Assembly: GCA_024741835.1 (NCBI GenBank)
Contig: JAENRP010000038.1
Location: forward strand, 1 to 64,000
DNA length: 64,000 nucleotides
Source of the DNA: Diplocarpon mali
Taxonomy: Eukaryota; Ascomycota; Leotiomycetes; Helotiales; Drepanopezizaceae
Direction: 5' to 3'
This document shows, in pieces, positions 10,300 through 22,930 of the stretch. Made by a program: the position numbers and the translations under genes. Within the stretch, counting starts at the first letter, position 1; each line of letters begins with the position of its first letter. A model generated the notes under the pieces. It had not been told where the DNA came from, made no database searches, and was given only the letters and a program-made list of their open reading frames with translations.

Positions 10300-13200
10300 T
10301 TATATTATAATTTCGCAGCCTTATAATATAAAATACGTTATAGTAGTGCAGATTGTTAAGCTTCTTCAAACTCCTATATTAACTCTTTTACATTGCCTAA
10401 AGCTTCCTTAGGATACTAGTTATTATATTCGTTACCGTATCCTTTGAACTTGATTAGGTATTTAATATATTATTAATAGCTTCGACCAATTCTCCTTATG
10501 CGCTTCTTAATAATCCGCTCGAGCTTATACGACTCCTATTCCTTATTATCACCGTCTGCTAACACTAGCATAGTGATATTTAGCAATTCTCGATTAAAAG
10601 GATCCTTACTTATTAGCGCAAGAGCCAAATGCGCAATAGAAACTATAGAGTGAACTCTCTATTGCAGTAGAAACTCGATCTTATATATAAGCTTTCTAAC
10701 TCGTCTTACAACTTGAAATAGTCCTATGCGCTATTTGGAAATCTTCTTATTCGAGTTTCCTAATAGGTTATACCCCTTGTGCAATCGCAGGTATATAAAT
10801 TATCCTTTTGCGAATTCTATCGGCTTATGCTTTCGATTGTAGTATTCCTTATTAGCGTTTGCTGCGAACTCGATTGCTATTTCAGCTTTTATATAACGCA
10901 GATTCCTTAGAACTTCTGGCGTTTCTCCTTCAACCGATTGCAATAGCGATAAGGATATATTTATATTATGCCTATATACTACTATATTTAAGGATATTCC
11001 TAAAGTTCTTAAAATTATATTATTAAAAGCCGTTTAAAGAGAAATAATAAATTTTATCTAAGGCATTATTAGAGCATCTATTATAAGGTGTTATATTGCG
11101 ATTTCAACTTGCTAGTTCTTATTTTCTAACTGTCCATCTATCTATAGATGCTATACTATTAAGAATAGAAGTCTTATTCCTAGCACTAATTATATTTCCT
11201 TTTATAGAGAACTTACAAACTTTACATCTTAATCTGATATAATTCCTTGCGGAATTCCCTATTCGCATAGTGTTAGCATTTAAATAAGTATTCTTACCTA
11301 ATTTTCTATTATATATATATTATAACCTAGTATTAATAAGGTACGCTTGCTAAACTTGCAAGTTACTATTAATATAGAATTGAAAATAGTAAATCCTTTA
11401 AGTGCCTAAGGGGAAATAGTATAGACTTCTAGTATCGCTAAGATAAAGTCTATAGTGATTATATAAAAAGGAATTAGTGTTATTATAATTAATTATAGTG
11501 CACTATTTAGCAATGCTTGACTTATAGAGTTTAAAATATAACTCTAATAATATTTAATATAGTTAAGAACCTTCCTTATCAATTTCGGAATGTAAAAATG
11601 TCGAAGTTTATTATAAGTACAATTGAATCCGAAATGATATTTATTATAGACTATTTCAAATAACAACTTTGTGCAATTGTTTAGAATATACAACCGGGGT
11701 AGTCCTAATAATAGTATATATTGCAATAATCTATCCTTTATAATAAAATTTATTCTATATTGCTTTATTTTAAAATCGCCTAATAGCAATTCTTTTAGAA
11801 ATCCCAAAAGCTAAGAGATATATATAAAATAGGGATCATCTTTATATCCCTATTTAAGTTTAAGTTTAAACTTATTACTAATATGGATTTCGGAAAAACT
11901 GAGTATATTATCTAATTCATTATCTTGCGCAATATCCTTCTTCTTAATAGCTATGAGCTGTGATAATGCGTTAGGTATAATGTTCAGTTTTCTTAGAATG
12001 TATTATATATTAAGGTTATACTACAATAGGTATCTTAATGCTAATACTAGTTTCATATTTGCCTTACTTATATTATTAGTATCTAACGATATTTGTATAT
12101 ATATCCCTTGTATTGCTATATAATCTATTAATATAATAATAGCTTCATTTGCCAATTGTAGCATCACTCGAAGTCGGCGGTAGGCATATACTAAGTATGC
12201 TACTTCTATTTCTATACTTCTATAATTTCTTTTTACTAGACTAAGCAACTTGCTTAAGAATAAGATTAGTTGTATTATAGTGCTTGCAATCTTTGCATAG
12301 TTCTTTAGAACCTTATATTCTTACTTTAAATAAAATGCGAGAATTCCAAAGCCCTACTTATATAAAGCATCGATCTTTAGAAACAATCTTTGATCTAAAT
12401 CTATATGCATAAGTATGCGCGAACTAGATAGATAATCCTTAATAGCTTAGAATAATGTTTTTTCTTCTTATATCGGTAACTATCTTATTTATATAATAAA
12501 CCCCTTCCTCTTTGCTCCTATAGCTCCTTTCTATTGCCTGATCGCTAGTAATGCCGTTTTTCTCTCTTGCAATAGTTCGATGACTTTAGTATAGTATAGA
12601 ACGAAGCCTTAAAGAAAACCGGCTATACTAATGAATTTTTCAAGCTATTATAATATTTTAAGAAATACGATATTCTTTATTACTACGACCCTTTCCTTTA
12701 TTATGCTTATATTAAAACCGTTAATAAGATAGCTAAGGAGCTTAACTAATAGGTATTTAAGGAAACTCTTTTTACTTAAAAGAGAAATCTTTCTTTCTTA
12801 AAACAATATAAAGATTGTATATAAGTGTTTTAGATAATCCTTATTTGATTTTAAGAAGATTATAATATTATTAATAAAATACTTGCAAAATGTAGAGTAT
12901 ACCTTTAATAGTTAGTCTATAAATCGCTATATATATACTAGTAATCTATAATATCCTATTAACGCTACTTAAGAAGTTTCCTATCTGCGATATATAATTA
13001 CTATAAATCGTTCTTAATGCGCCTCCTTTATAAGGAACTAATAAAAGAACGCCAAGGCGTCGACTATAGAAATGACTACCGCTCTTCTAATTGCAGCAAT
13101 AATGTCTTATTATAAAGGCATCAGGTAGTTGTCTAGGATTTTCAAATCGTTTAGAACCTGTAAATCGGCAACTAGGCGACCTTTCGGCTTTCCTATTATA

Positions 13201-14779
13201 AACTTCTAAATTATGAAAACTGGCCATCCGAATGCTATAGCCTTAGGAGCCTAGTACATTTTTCCTTAATTGTATAGTCTATTAAAAACTTTATTAATTA
13301 TAGCTCGGTCCCTTTTCCCGATTAAGTAGATTCAATATTTGATTTTCTTTTTATACTAATCATCGATCAATAGTATCTCTATTCTCTTATCCTTAGGCAT
13401 AATAATTAAGGATCTATTATCTTCCTAGCAATTAGTAAACTCTAATATAATCGCTTGAATTTAATCTATGAGATTTCTATCTAGTTTGCAGATCTAAACC
13501 TTATTTAGCAAGGTTTATTCTAGCACTAATATTGGTTTTAAGATTCCTACTCCTTTTATAACTTTCGGCAACTCTATTAGCGCTATTGCATTAATGCGTT
13601 CTAATGAATCAGTCTGCTTAGGAATATCCTCTAGTATAACTAAGAAACATCCTTCTTTATTATAATCTTATAATGTTTTTAAATAAGCATTTCGTAGAAC
13701 CGTTCTAGGCATATTAGTAGTATTTGTAAATATGATAAAGCTTATATAATCTATAATAGTATTATAAACCCTATCTAATGAAGCGTCGAAATAGTAATTG
13801 CGATCTTCTAGTATAAGTGGGTAAATTATATCTATTTGTACAGTTGCTCCTAGTGCTACTACTATAGCGACCTTTGCGCGCAATTTGCGCACTACCTTAG
13901 GTCTATAGGTTATGACTGAGATTAGTACCTTTAAGTTCTCAATTGCTTTAAATATGATATTTTCATTAGGTAGATTAATGACAGCCTTATAAGGTAGTAG
14001 GAACCCGTTTCTAAGAAGCAATAATAGTTGCAACTAGTCCGTGACCTATACTCCGATCGTTAATTTTCCTTACTTCTTTTATAGACCGATAGTTCCTATT
14101 ATATAAATATTAAATATAGCCTATCCTTATAGATGCTGGACTGATCTGACTCTACGAATAACTATAGAACGCTTATTATTAATTTAAGCAGTAGGGTTAG
14201 AAGCTAGCTATTCTCAATCTACTAATAGGCGAGAGCATCCTATATCTATATATATGTAGAAAGTTTTACTATTAATAGTATGCTTAATACCTATTGTGGC
14301 ATATCGGTACCCGATGAATCTATCTTAAGCATCTACTATAATAGGTTTAGCAATAATGATATTATTTGCTTAATGGATATCGATAGTTTTATTACTCATT
14401 TCGACGGGTTTGCAATCGTTAGTATATATATATTTAAATATTTGATTGCGTATAAGAAACCGTCTCTTATACTTCTTACAATCGAGACTTTTACTCGATT
14501 TCTAATCGGGTATTACTACTAAGGTAGTATCTTCCTCCCTTATATCGTTTATATATTAGTATCTATAAGACGTTAATTCTTTATTAAACTTATCTCTCAA
14601 TTATTTAGCGATATCTATATATTCCTCTTTAACTAAATTTCCACTTTTAAATTTCTAAAAGCGTTAGAACTTTAATTGATTATTTAACTCATTTTTAAAG
14701 AACGTCTTAGCAGAGCGATTATTACTTTTATCTTGCTTGCTTATATCCCTTATAAATCCGGCTGTGATTTATCTTTGCG
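10300..14779 (-). pseudogene. Gypsy-X pol: protease region to chromodomain
   Basis: Read on the minus strand from right to left: a segment near 14033-13668 before RT; RT near 13260-12900 (PKGRLVADLQVLND; A-x-F-F-Y in the palm); RNase H-like segment near 12250-12020; integrase zinc-binding segment near 11810-11544 (KYHFGFNCTYNKLRHFY); and near 10540-10340 a chromodomain (YKLERIIKKRIRRIGR, then IKYLIKFKGYG). The chromodomain places it among chromoviruses, whose integrases target heterochromatin. Stops throughout are TAA/TAG at Gln positions. Confidence 0.87.
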
Positions 14780-14784
14780 TAGTA

Positions 14785-15025
14785 TAAAACTGAGGGGAGA
14801 CAACACAAGAATAGGCCTAAGGGAAGACCTAAAAACAAGAGGAGGAAGCACCACAAGCGGGCTCTCTTAAACAAGATGTTGGGAATAAGTCCCAAGTATA
14901 GGGTATATTCAGTACTATAGCGATACGCGCTGTCTCTATATATAGAAGATGGCCCTTTTATCCTCCTACCATCTTACGTTAATTATATGATATATATTAC
15001 GAGACCTATCTATCTTAGGTCTTTA
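14785..15025 (-). repeat. Gypsy-Z 3' LTR (241 bp)
   Basis: It matches 30300-30540. The outer (left) edge keeps CA dinucleotides (GGGGAGACAACACAAG) while the inner end is RIPed (TCTTAGGTCTTTA). No clear polypurine tract is visible next to it. Confidence 0.93.
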
Positions 15026-15373
15026 TATATATCTTAAATAATAAAAGTAGTAGCCTTTACTACTATTAGCAAAGAATACAGAATAATACAGGTTAAGGTA
15101 ATAGTATGTCAATTACTAGCAAACCTTAAGTGCGAGAAAACTAATATATCAAAAGGCCTAAACTAGGGCTATATTATTATTAAAGGTAAAAGAAAAAAAA
15201 GGAGAGTTTTTTNNNNNNNNNNNNNNNNNNNNNNNNNNNNNNNNNNNNNNNNNNNNTATGCGCTTTTCACCTATAGGCCGGGCCCAGGAGTCAGAAAAAG
15301 AAACTAGCAAAACAAACAAACAAGCTATAGAATCGTAAAAAAAAAAACAATCAAAATAGAACCAACCTAGGCG
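15026..15373 (-). other. Gypsy-Z 3' untranslated region with sequence gap
   Basis: Non-coding stretch between ORF3 and the 3' LTR. It contains 44 N at 15213-15256, flanked by an A-run and T-run, and one palindromic unit at 15269-15291. Gypsy-Y has a gap at the same place. Confidence 0.85.
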
Positions 15374-18300
15374 TCAGTTTTCCTTGGTTCTCTTTAAAGG
15401 ATAGAGAGAACTATCATTAGATAATACTCTTTTTGCCAAACGACCACTTCTTCTTATAGTATTGCTATTAGTATCCGACGAGGCAGGTCTTAGTATAGCA
15501 GGAGCTTCTATGCTCCTTGCGGATGCTAGTATAGTATAACGGCTTCTGCTAATAAGAAGAGAGACTTGTATAGTAGTATTATTATTATTATTATTATTAT
15601 CATCTTTAAGAGAATTATTAGTAATAGAGGAGGAGGAGGCGGGAGATTCCACGGATACTACTTCCTTAGCCTTGCCCTTTGATAGATCAAGTTGCGGGCC
15701 GGGCCCAGGAGTTATATTAAGTATCTTTGCATAAGGCTTCTTAGTACTATACTTTTTAAGGAGTATCGTCTTATTAATCATATTATCAGCTTTGATATTG
15801 TCATCTATATCCTTAGTCTTTGTCCAAGACTTGTTGCTATACAATTATAGCTCTAGTTGTTAAACCAGCTTTTAAGTACTAGCAAAATCTTTAAAAAGTT
15901 CTTGTTCGTACTTCTTCAGATATGCTATTAGCTAAGATACGTCTTTTGCGAATAAATCCTTTATAGTTATTACTATTAATAGATCACTCTATAATCGTCT
16001 TCTTATAAGAGCGTCTGATAGTAGACCACCTTTTGTTATGCTAAGCGTTATACGAAACTTGGCTAAGGCTTCTTTAGTAATACTCCATCTTACTATGCTT
16101 AGTTTCTTTATGCGAATGGAATCGATAATAAATTCTTCTAGGTCAGCGCTATTCTTAAGTGATTTATTGCTAATAACTTTTGTATAGTTATTGCTAATAG
16201 TAAGAAAACCACCCTTTCCAGGTTCTCTATCAGAATCCAGGTTAATAAAGGTGCCTTATCTTATAAATATCGAGAATGGAATAGTCTTATTAGAAATGTA
16301 CTCCTTTAGAATTGTTCTATCCTTAGTGTTCAATTCTTTCTATTAAGCTGCGCTTTATGCTAGATTTAATAAGATCTATTAAGAGTTCTTAAGGCGATAG
16401 GATATAAGTGTAGATGACTTATAAGACTTTTCTTATATAGTAAATTCTCCGGTCGATTGTTTGGCTGCTAGAATTATATAGTAGTCAATAGTTCTATTAT
16501 TAGGTGGATTGACCTACGAGCTAGGCTTAGGAGTCAATCTTACGAATCTTATATTAGTATTAATCTTAGTAGAAATAATTCGCAAATAGTGGTTAATGCT
16601 TATAAACTATATAGGCTTAGGATACGCTACTAGCTTATGTAAAGAATTATAATAAGTTAATAGAGCACTAAGATATAGACTATAGTGCATCCTTAAGGTC
16701 TGCTATATCAAGCTATAAGTTATATTATAGAGGAAGGCGGAGGGGGAGCTTGGCTTCTTATCTAAGGTCCGGAAATGGTATTAATACATTTCTAGCTCCT
16801 CTTATGCTATTATTAAAAATGAATTCTTTCTACAATTACTATAACTATGCGTGCGTATAGTACTTAGGAAAGCGCAGCTGAACAATTTAGGCATATTTAA
16901 AAAACCTTTGCTGCGGAGTAATATTAGGTTATCACTAGTTAGTATAGTACTATATTAAGCGGGAGTCCAGGCGATATTATAGAATAATTTCAGAGCTTTA
17001 GGCTCTACCTTAAACTTAGCGAAACCTAATAATATATCTTTCTTGACCTGGCTCGCTATTCTATTGCTAGTGGCCATAATTATATGATTCCTTAGGTATA
17101 GTAAAAACAACTTTAGGTCGGGTGCAATGCAAAATTTGTATATATTAAAGGAAACTTGCTTATTAATTAGAGATACTATTATTAGCTTATAATATTATAT
17201 ATATTATTGTTTATATAGAATATAAAATTTTTCGAAACTGAAGTCCTCGAATATCCTTATTACAAATTTGCTTAATTATATCTTTATCTTTAGTATTATT
17301 GCAATCTTAAATCTATTGCTATATTAAAGTATTATCTTAATATTAAGGGGAACTTTATAGCACTCTATAGATATGATTATTGTACTATTTTCTGGCTTTT
17401 CTTTAAGGATATAGTAGTCGCCCTTCGATTTCTTATGCTTAATAAAGAAATGCATAATGTTGTCTATAGAAAATTCGTCTTATTGTAGCTTTATGATTTG
17501 TTTAATAGCTCTTGCCATTGCTTCTTATACTAGTAAAACTTCTCCTTGACCTTCCTTTTTCAAACGCTTTATTATTAACTTATAGAATTTCAAAACAAAT
17601 TTTTGCAGGTCTTCGGAAAAGGTTTATACGATATCGGCTATGTCCTTCTTAGTATTATTAAAAATTTCTATTACATTAGTGATAGGGTTGTTCTCTTCGT
17701 CTGTCAGATCATCTTTAGAGTCTATATCATTACGTATTCTAACCTATAGGCTAGGCTCATAAGTCAACTTCTTTACTATTAGTATTCTAAGTATTTAAGG
17801 CATCTCTAAGGATAGTAAATCAAACTCGTCTAAGTCTGATAATTAGTAATCGCGATAGTCAACTGTTTGAGTTCCAGGTGTTATAAGCACCTTTAGCTTA
17901 GGGACATCCTCCTTATATAGTACTTCCATCTATAGGCCAGGCCTATGAGTCAAATTTTGCTTATCAGTTGAATCTTCTAAGGGTAGTAGCATTTTCTAAG
18001 CAGCAGGTATAATAAACTCCTATCTTTCCGTCTTATTATCGAAGTAGTTTATAGTATACTCAGCTAGATAGATCATCTTTTCCTTTACAATAAGTAAACT
18101 ATATTATAACTGTTGCAAACTAAGGGTATCTAGAACTGTTTAATCTAGCAATGCAATATTGTTATACTAAGAGGGGCTATCCTTTATAGTCTGAATGGCG
18201 GAATGGACAATAGTACTTAAGAAACCTATAAATTTTCTACCTTGCGCACTATTTTCCTATAGCTTTTTTATACCCTCTTAGATAGTGAAATGATTTAATA

Positions 18301-18886
18301 CCTATATGGCCTTTGCTACTAGTTAGTATATCTTAAAAATTTTGCCAAGCCCTTGCAAGGCGTTATTAGCAGTGATATCAGTTATAAAGTGTGTTCGAAA
18401 AAGTGTACTATAGGTGCTACTTATAAACTGCAACAACCTTTTCATACACTTATTTTTCTTGTCTCGATTCTTCTAAAATAGATCGATTGAATTAGCATAC
18501 CTCTAATATTCCTATAGGAATTTTTCACAATCGATTCCCTTTGTCTTAAGCTTATTCTTAAGAAAATCATCGAAGCCTAAAAATCCTTCTTTGACTATAG
18601 AGATTCTATAGTTTAATACTTCAATAGATGAGTTCAGGAATACCTATTATTCTATTTCACCTAACGTTCTATAAGTACTCACTACATCTTCCAATGATCT
18701 TAATGACTTGCCCTCTTATAAAAAGCCACCCTTTAACATTAGCTTATTGCTAGTAGTATTTATTGACTTACTGCCTAAGGCAACGACTGATATATTCTTC
18801 TTAGGTGTGGCTTTCTTATTTAAGCTTAGTGGTACTATAATGAATTAGTCAGCAGGGGAGGTAGCTTTAAATAAAGAGATGATTAT
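15374..18886 (-). pseudogene. Gypsy-Z ORF3, accessory protein paralogous to ORF2, function unknown
   Basis: One frame runs from the stop TGA (15374-15376) up to at least 18844 with no frameshift, about 1157-1171 codons. Only RIP-type stops interrupt it. The start is uncertain; ATA at 18886 may be a RIPed ATG. It is paralogous to ORF2 along most of its length. Shared blocks include STYxxLGxI near the N-terminus, KFKxxPKALK and MxKxFxCxFL mid-protein, YHFRxxD, AYPKP, and a C-terminal helix-rich block before the basic tail. The tail is low-complexity: a run of seven Asn, Ser/Thr-rich stretches and RRSGRLAKR, which resembles a nuclear-localisation signal. I recognise no catalytic motif. Palindromes encode ITPGPGPQL at 15690 and related peptides at 16512, 17742 and 17928. 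Confidence 0.85.
15583..15600 (-). repeat. ATT microsatellite encoding poly-Asn in ORF3
   Basis: About seven ATT repeats (plus strand) give an Asn tract in the ORF3 C-terminal low-complexity region. Gypsy-Y has a split, longer version near 41255-41290. Confidence 0.8.
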
Positions 18887-19025
18887 TTAAGAAAGATTAA
18901 TAATATAAGAGGCCTATATTAGAAAAGATTGATAATGGAAAGATAATAGTAGTAGTGCTAGTATTATAGGTCTAGTAGGGTTGTAGAGAAAGTAAAAAAG
19001 TAAAATCGTTATACGAAGAGAGGCT

Positions 19026-19033
19026 TATTTATA
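19026..19033 (-). promoter_or_regulatory. TATA-like box upstream of ORF3 (Gypsy-Z)
   Basis: TATAAATA on the minus strand, about 140 bp before the probable ORF3 start and followed by a pyrimidine-rich stretch. It is conserved at the same place in Gypsy-Y (44710-44717). The 511-bp ORF2-ORF3 spacer (18887-19397) holds no ORF I can support. It may be an internal promoter; in such AT-rich DNA chance is possible. Confidence 0.4.
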
Positions 19034-19397
19034 AAGTTTGGAATCGCGCTAGTGCACAAAGGAAAAGTGGGCATAATGAGCTTGGAAGTGGGAACAAAAG
19101 TAGGGTATAACGCATATAAGGACCTATAATTGGTAAATGATAATTCTTCAAAGGTAAGGATGACATTTCAAAGGTAAGCATTAGAAAGTTGTATATAAAG
19201 GAAATAATCAAGGGGTAGATTATATAAAGAATGAAGTAGAGTAAAGAATATATATAGAATAGAATAATAAATAGAGAATAAAGAGGTATAGGTATATAAA
19301 AAGTAGATAATCTTAAAAAATTCAATATTTAATTTGCAATTTCTCCAAATGGTTTTTAAAGGGGGGGGTAGACTATGATTCTTTAGATCGAATCGAC

Positions 19398-22300
19398 TCA
19401 ATTGTCAGTTCTATTATCATTTTAAAGTCTTCTTCTCTTGTATTAGTTCTTATTTCTTAGCGATTTCTTAGCTTTAGGGACCTCTTTTAAAGGATCTTCT
19501 ATTAGTACCCCTAGATTTAGTAACCGAGGTTCATCCGAACCTTCTTATAGGCTTAAGCCAGCTGAGTCCAACCTCACTCGCAGGCTAGGCTTGCGAGTCA
19601 GTCTTAGCGTTTCTAAACTTAAGGGTAAAAATAGGGGATTGGTTCCTAAATCAGGGTCTGATACTATACTAGCATCTCGGTTTGTCTCTTTTCCGAATTT
19701 TCTTATAATAATGCCTTTATTAATTAGTACATTAGGCTTTCGGATAGCATTTACTTTATTGCGTTATCCTTAAGACTTAAGTCTATAAAGAAGCGACTTA
19801 GTATTTATAATATTCGTCTAGGCCTTAATAAGGGTGTTAAAGAGCTTCTGATTATATTTTATAAGGTGGATTTTCAATTCGTCTTTATTAAGAAGAAACA
19901 ACTCTTATACTTCGATTATAACTAATGGATCTATTTAAGAGCGTCGACTAATAATAGCTTTAGAAAGGCTGCTGCAGTTCTTAAGATGAAAAGCTGCTTT
20001 GAAAGGTGCAGTGGTCCTGCTTATATTAATCTATTGAAGTACTAGAGGTTGCTTTAGAGTAGAGATTGAAAAGATAAGGTTGGAGATTTAAGTCTTATTT
20101 TCTAAGGTGTTCTTATTGCGAATAGCTATATAGTTATTACAAAAGGCTATGAAACTACCAGTCTTATAAGGATTATCCGAAAGCATTTTAAGAAGGTGTC
20201 CCTATTTTATTATTATTATAATTAGATTGCTATTATTAGTAATAGGTCGTAAGATCTCCTTTCGCTTCAATTTTACAATCATTTGAGCTAGTTAAGATTT
20301 TGAACCAAGTGCTTAAGAAGTCTATCGACTTGTCTTCTTCGTAGATAGAGTAAGTTTTATATTCGACTAAGAGCCGACCTACCTATTAAGGCTTTTAAAA
20401 GCTAGCCCTTGTCCGATCGGTAGGATCTGATAATCTAAGACTTGCTTTCTAATAAAATTGACTCGCAGGCTAGGACCGCAAGTAAAAATCGGAATTTCTT
20501 TATTAGTAGTACTTGCATCTCTCTTTATTAAAACGACTTAATTATAAAGACTAAGGCCAATCAATTAGGGAGGTTTAGGGTAGGCTATAAGCTGATAGGT
20601 TCCTTTACTTCTTGCTATTATAATTAAGAGGTAGAGTCTATAGTACATTTGAAGGACTTATTAAGTGAGATTAAATATCATATTATAAAGAAAATAAGAA
20701 GGTATAAAGGTCGCGCTATCCATAGGGCGGAAGTGATAAAGATATATCTTTACTTCTTATCTTATAATAGAAAGGAATGTACTTGTAAAAGCACTATTAT
20801 TAGTAGTAAAATTGTCGGTTAGGAAGCGGCATTTAAAGGGTTTAAGCATTACAATTGACCCTTCTTCCTCTATTTCCTCTTGCTATTTATTATTTAGCAA
20901 TGTCGATAAAAAGGAATTGTCCTATTCAATCGGCTCTAATGCCTTTAAGGCTTTAGGATTAGCCTTGAATTTTACAACACCTAGAGATGCCTCTATTATT
21001 AATAGGTTGGATTTACATATCCTTAAAGAGATAAAGAATTAATTATTAAGGTGGATTAGAAAAAGATCGATATCTTCTATTATATAGAGAAGTTCAAGGT
21101 ATTTAATGATTTTATTAATATCAAATCCTTTATAATTAAGACTATAGTAAACCGAAAGAGAGCGAATATAAAGGTCGCAAAGTCTTCTTCCTTCGATTCT
21201 TACGCTAGAAAGATACTGTCGAAAGCGAGTTTTTATTGCAAAGGACACTTAAATGTTATATTGTTCTTTAAGTTCAAGGTTAAGAATGACCGATTAAGGC
21301 ATATTGCTATAATTATAAATGTCTTAATCAATAGATTCCTTTTTGTATTCTCTTTCTTATAAGATAAAATAGTCCTGCTTAGCATCTAAGAGACTAGGTT
21401 TTTAACTTTTGCAATTATTAAAGAATTGAATAATATTTGTAAGGGCGAACTTATCTAAGATAAGCTATTGAATTTATCTAACGGCTCTCTTAATTATCTC
21501 TAAAGTAGGAGGAATAAGGTCTTCCCTTATATTATCGTTTCTAAATCAATTGCATATAAATACAAAGAAGTTAAGAACTAGCTCCTTTAAGTTATTAAGG
21601 AAGGAGTCTAAGCGAGCGCGCAATCCTTTAGTTTTAAATTGCAAATTAGCTAAGGTGGCTATCGAACGATCTATCCTTCTTAGAGGTCGAGTCAAAATTG
21701 GTTGTTTAGCTAAAGGAGAGTCCCTTAAAGATTCTGAAAATTCTAAAGAGGCTGCGCTAAGCGTTCGAGCAGTCTATTCGATAGCGGTTTCTAGAATCAT
21801 TTCGGCAAGAGGCAGGTTAGGTCCAGTTTTAAAATTCTCGTTTCTAACTCTTAGTCTAGGACCGCGAGTCAAATCATATAGTTTAGCACTTATTGTATCT
21901 TTAGGCTAAGAGGCGAATTTCAAAGCAGGCTTAACTACAAATAACCAATTCTCTTCTTTATTATTAAAGAAATCTTATTTAAACTCTAGTATAAGAGTCC
22001 AGTTTTCTTTTAAAATAAGCAACCTATAAGTAGAAGCGTAGAGCCTTAGTATATTAATAATAGTGCTATTAGGTAGGGTAATATCTACAGCCCAATTTGA
22101 TCTTTTTATAGCTCTATTAGCTACTATAAGTACTGCATTAGATAGGCCTATAAATCTGCAACTGCGAATTCGATTGCTTTAGAATTTTACTACTCCTTTT
22201 TAAATAATAAAGAAATTGAGAATTTGAATAGCTCTGGCTATAGGAGTGTTTTCCTTAAGAATTTTTAATAACACTCGCCTTCTATTATTAGAATCAATAT

Positions 22301-22715
22301 TTGTTAAGAAACGTAAACGAAATAGGAGTCCTCTCTTATTAATGGCTAAATTATCTAATCGTCGAATAGATTCTTCCCTTTTATCTTGGTCTATTTTAAA
22401 AGTGTCGGCCAAGGTTATATATTAATCTGCATCAGCTAAGAATTCCTCTTTAAAGATTCCCTTTAGTCTTAATTCTTTAGTTAGGAAGTTGTTAAATTGG
22501 AGAATTCCAAGGGCCACTTGGGTTGAAAGGTTGCTAATAGCATTCGCATAAGCTAAAAGGAGTTTTTATTACTTTATATCTCCTAAGGCTGCGTAGGTCG
22601 ATTTAAAGCTCTTTAATAATGCAATGGCTCTACTATCCTAAGAGAAGTTTGTAACTAGTGCTTGTTTATCCTTTATTGTAGTAGATAAAACCATTTGTGA
22701 GTTCTTTAAAGGCAT
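19398..22715 (-). pseudogene. Gypsy-Z ORF2, accessory protein, function unknown
   Basis: A single uninterrupted frame of 3,318 bp (ATG at 22713-22715, TGA at 19398-19400; 1105 codons) broken only by RIP-type TAA/TAG. Gypsy-Y ORF2 is exactly the same length, with TAA at the stop, as expected from TGA by G-to-A. The N-terminus begins MPLKNSQMVLSTTIKD. It aligns with ORF3 from about residue 40 to the C-terminus. The end is strongly basic (YKRRRL). Palindromes encode LTRGPRLRV (21847), FTCGPSLRVN (20461) and LTRKPSLRV (19576). It lies on the same strand as pol, just downstream. It is not gag, protease, RT, RNase H, integrase or an envelope protein that I recognise, and no transmembrane segment or signal peptide is evident. 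Confidence 0.86.
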
Positions 22716-22930
22716 ATTGCTTATGAAAGATAAGGAGTATAAATAAGAAAGTTTAATAGGGTATAAGAATTAAAAGGGCATATAAGCTGCAATAGGTTTA
22801 CTATATATATATTAAGGAAATTGGACTTTTTTATTTGTTATTTAAGGAAAGTAATAGGAATATTATAATTAAAGGCCAATATTAAGAATGTAAAATAAGT
22901 TAAAGTAGGCAAGAATTTAAAGTGATCTTA
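22716..22930 (-). other. Spacer between pol and ORF2 (Gypsy-Z)
   Basis: About 200 bp without a supportable gene. It holds an AT-alternating stretch (about 22801-22812) roughly 90 bp before the ORF2 ATG that could act as a TATA element. The exact pol stop is unclear because several candidate stops are RIP-type. Confidence 0.4.

Noticed and set aside
20812..21042. Plus-strand ORF conserved in both Gypsy-Z and Gypsy-Y (46497-46727), a possible overlapping gene
   Set aside because: It overlaps ORF2 on the opposite strand. Conservation follows from ORF2, and RIP converts sense Gln codons to stops on one strand while leaving the antisense open.
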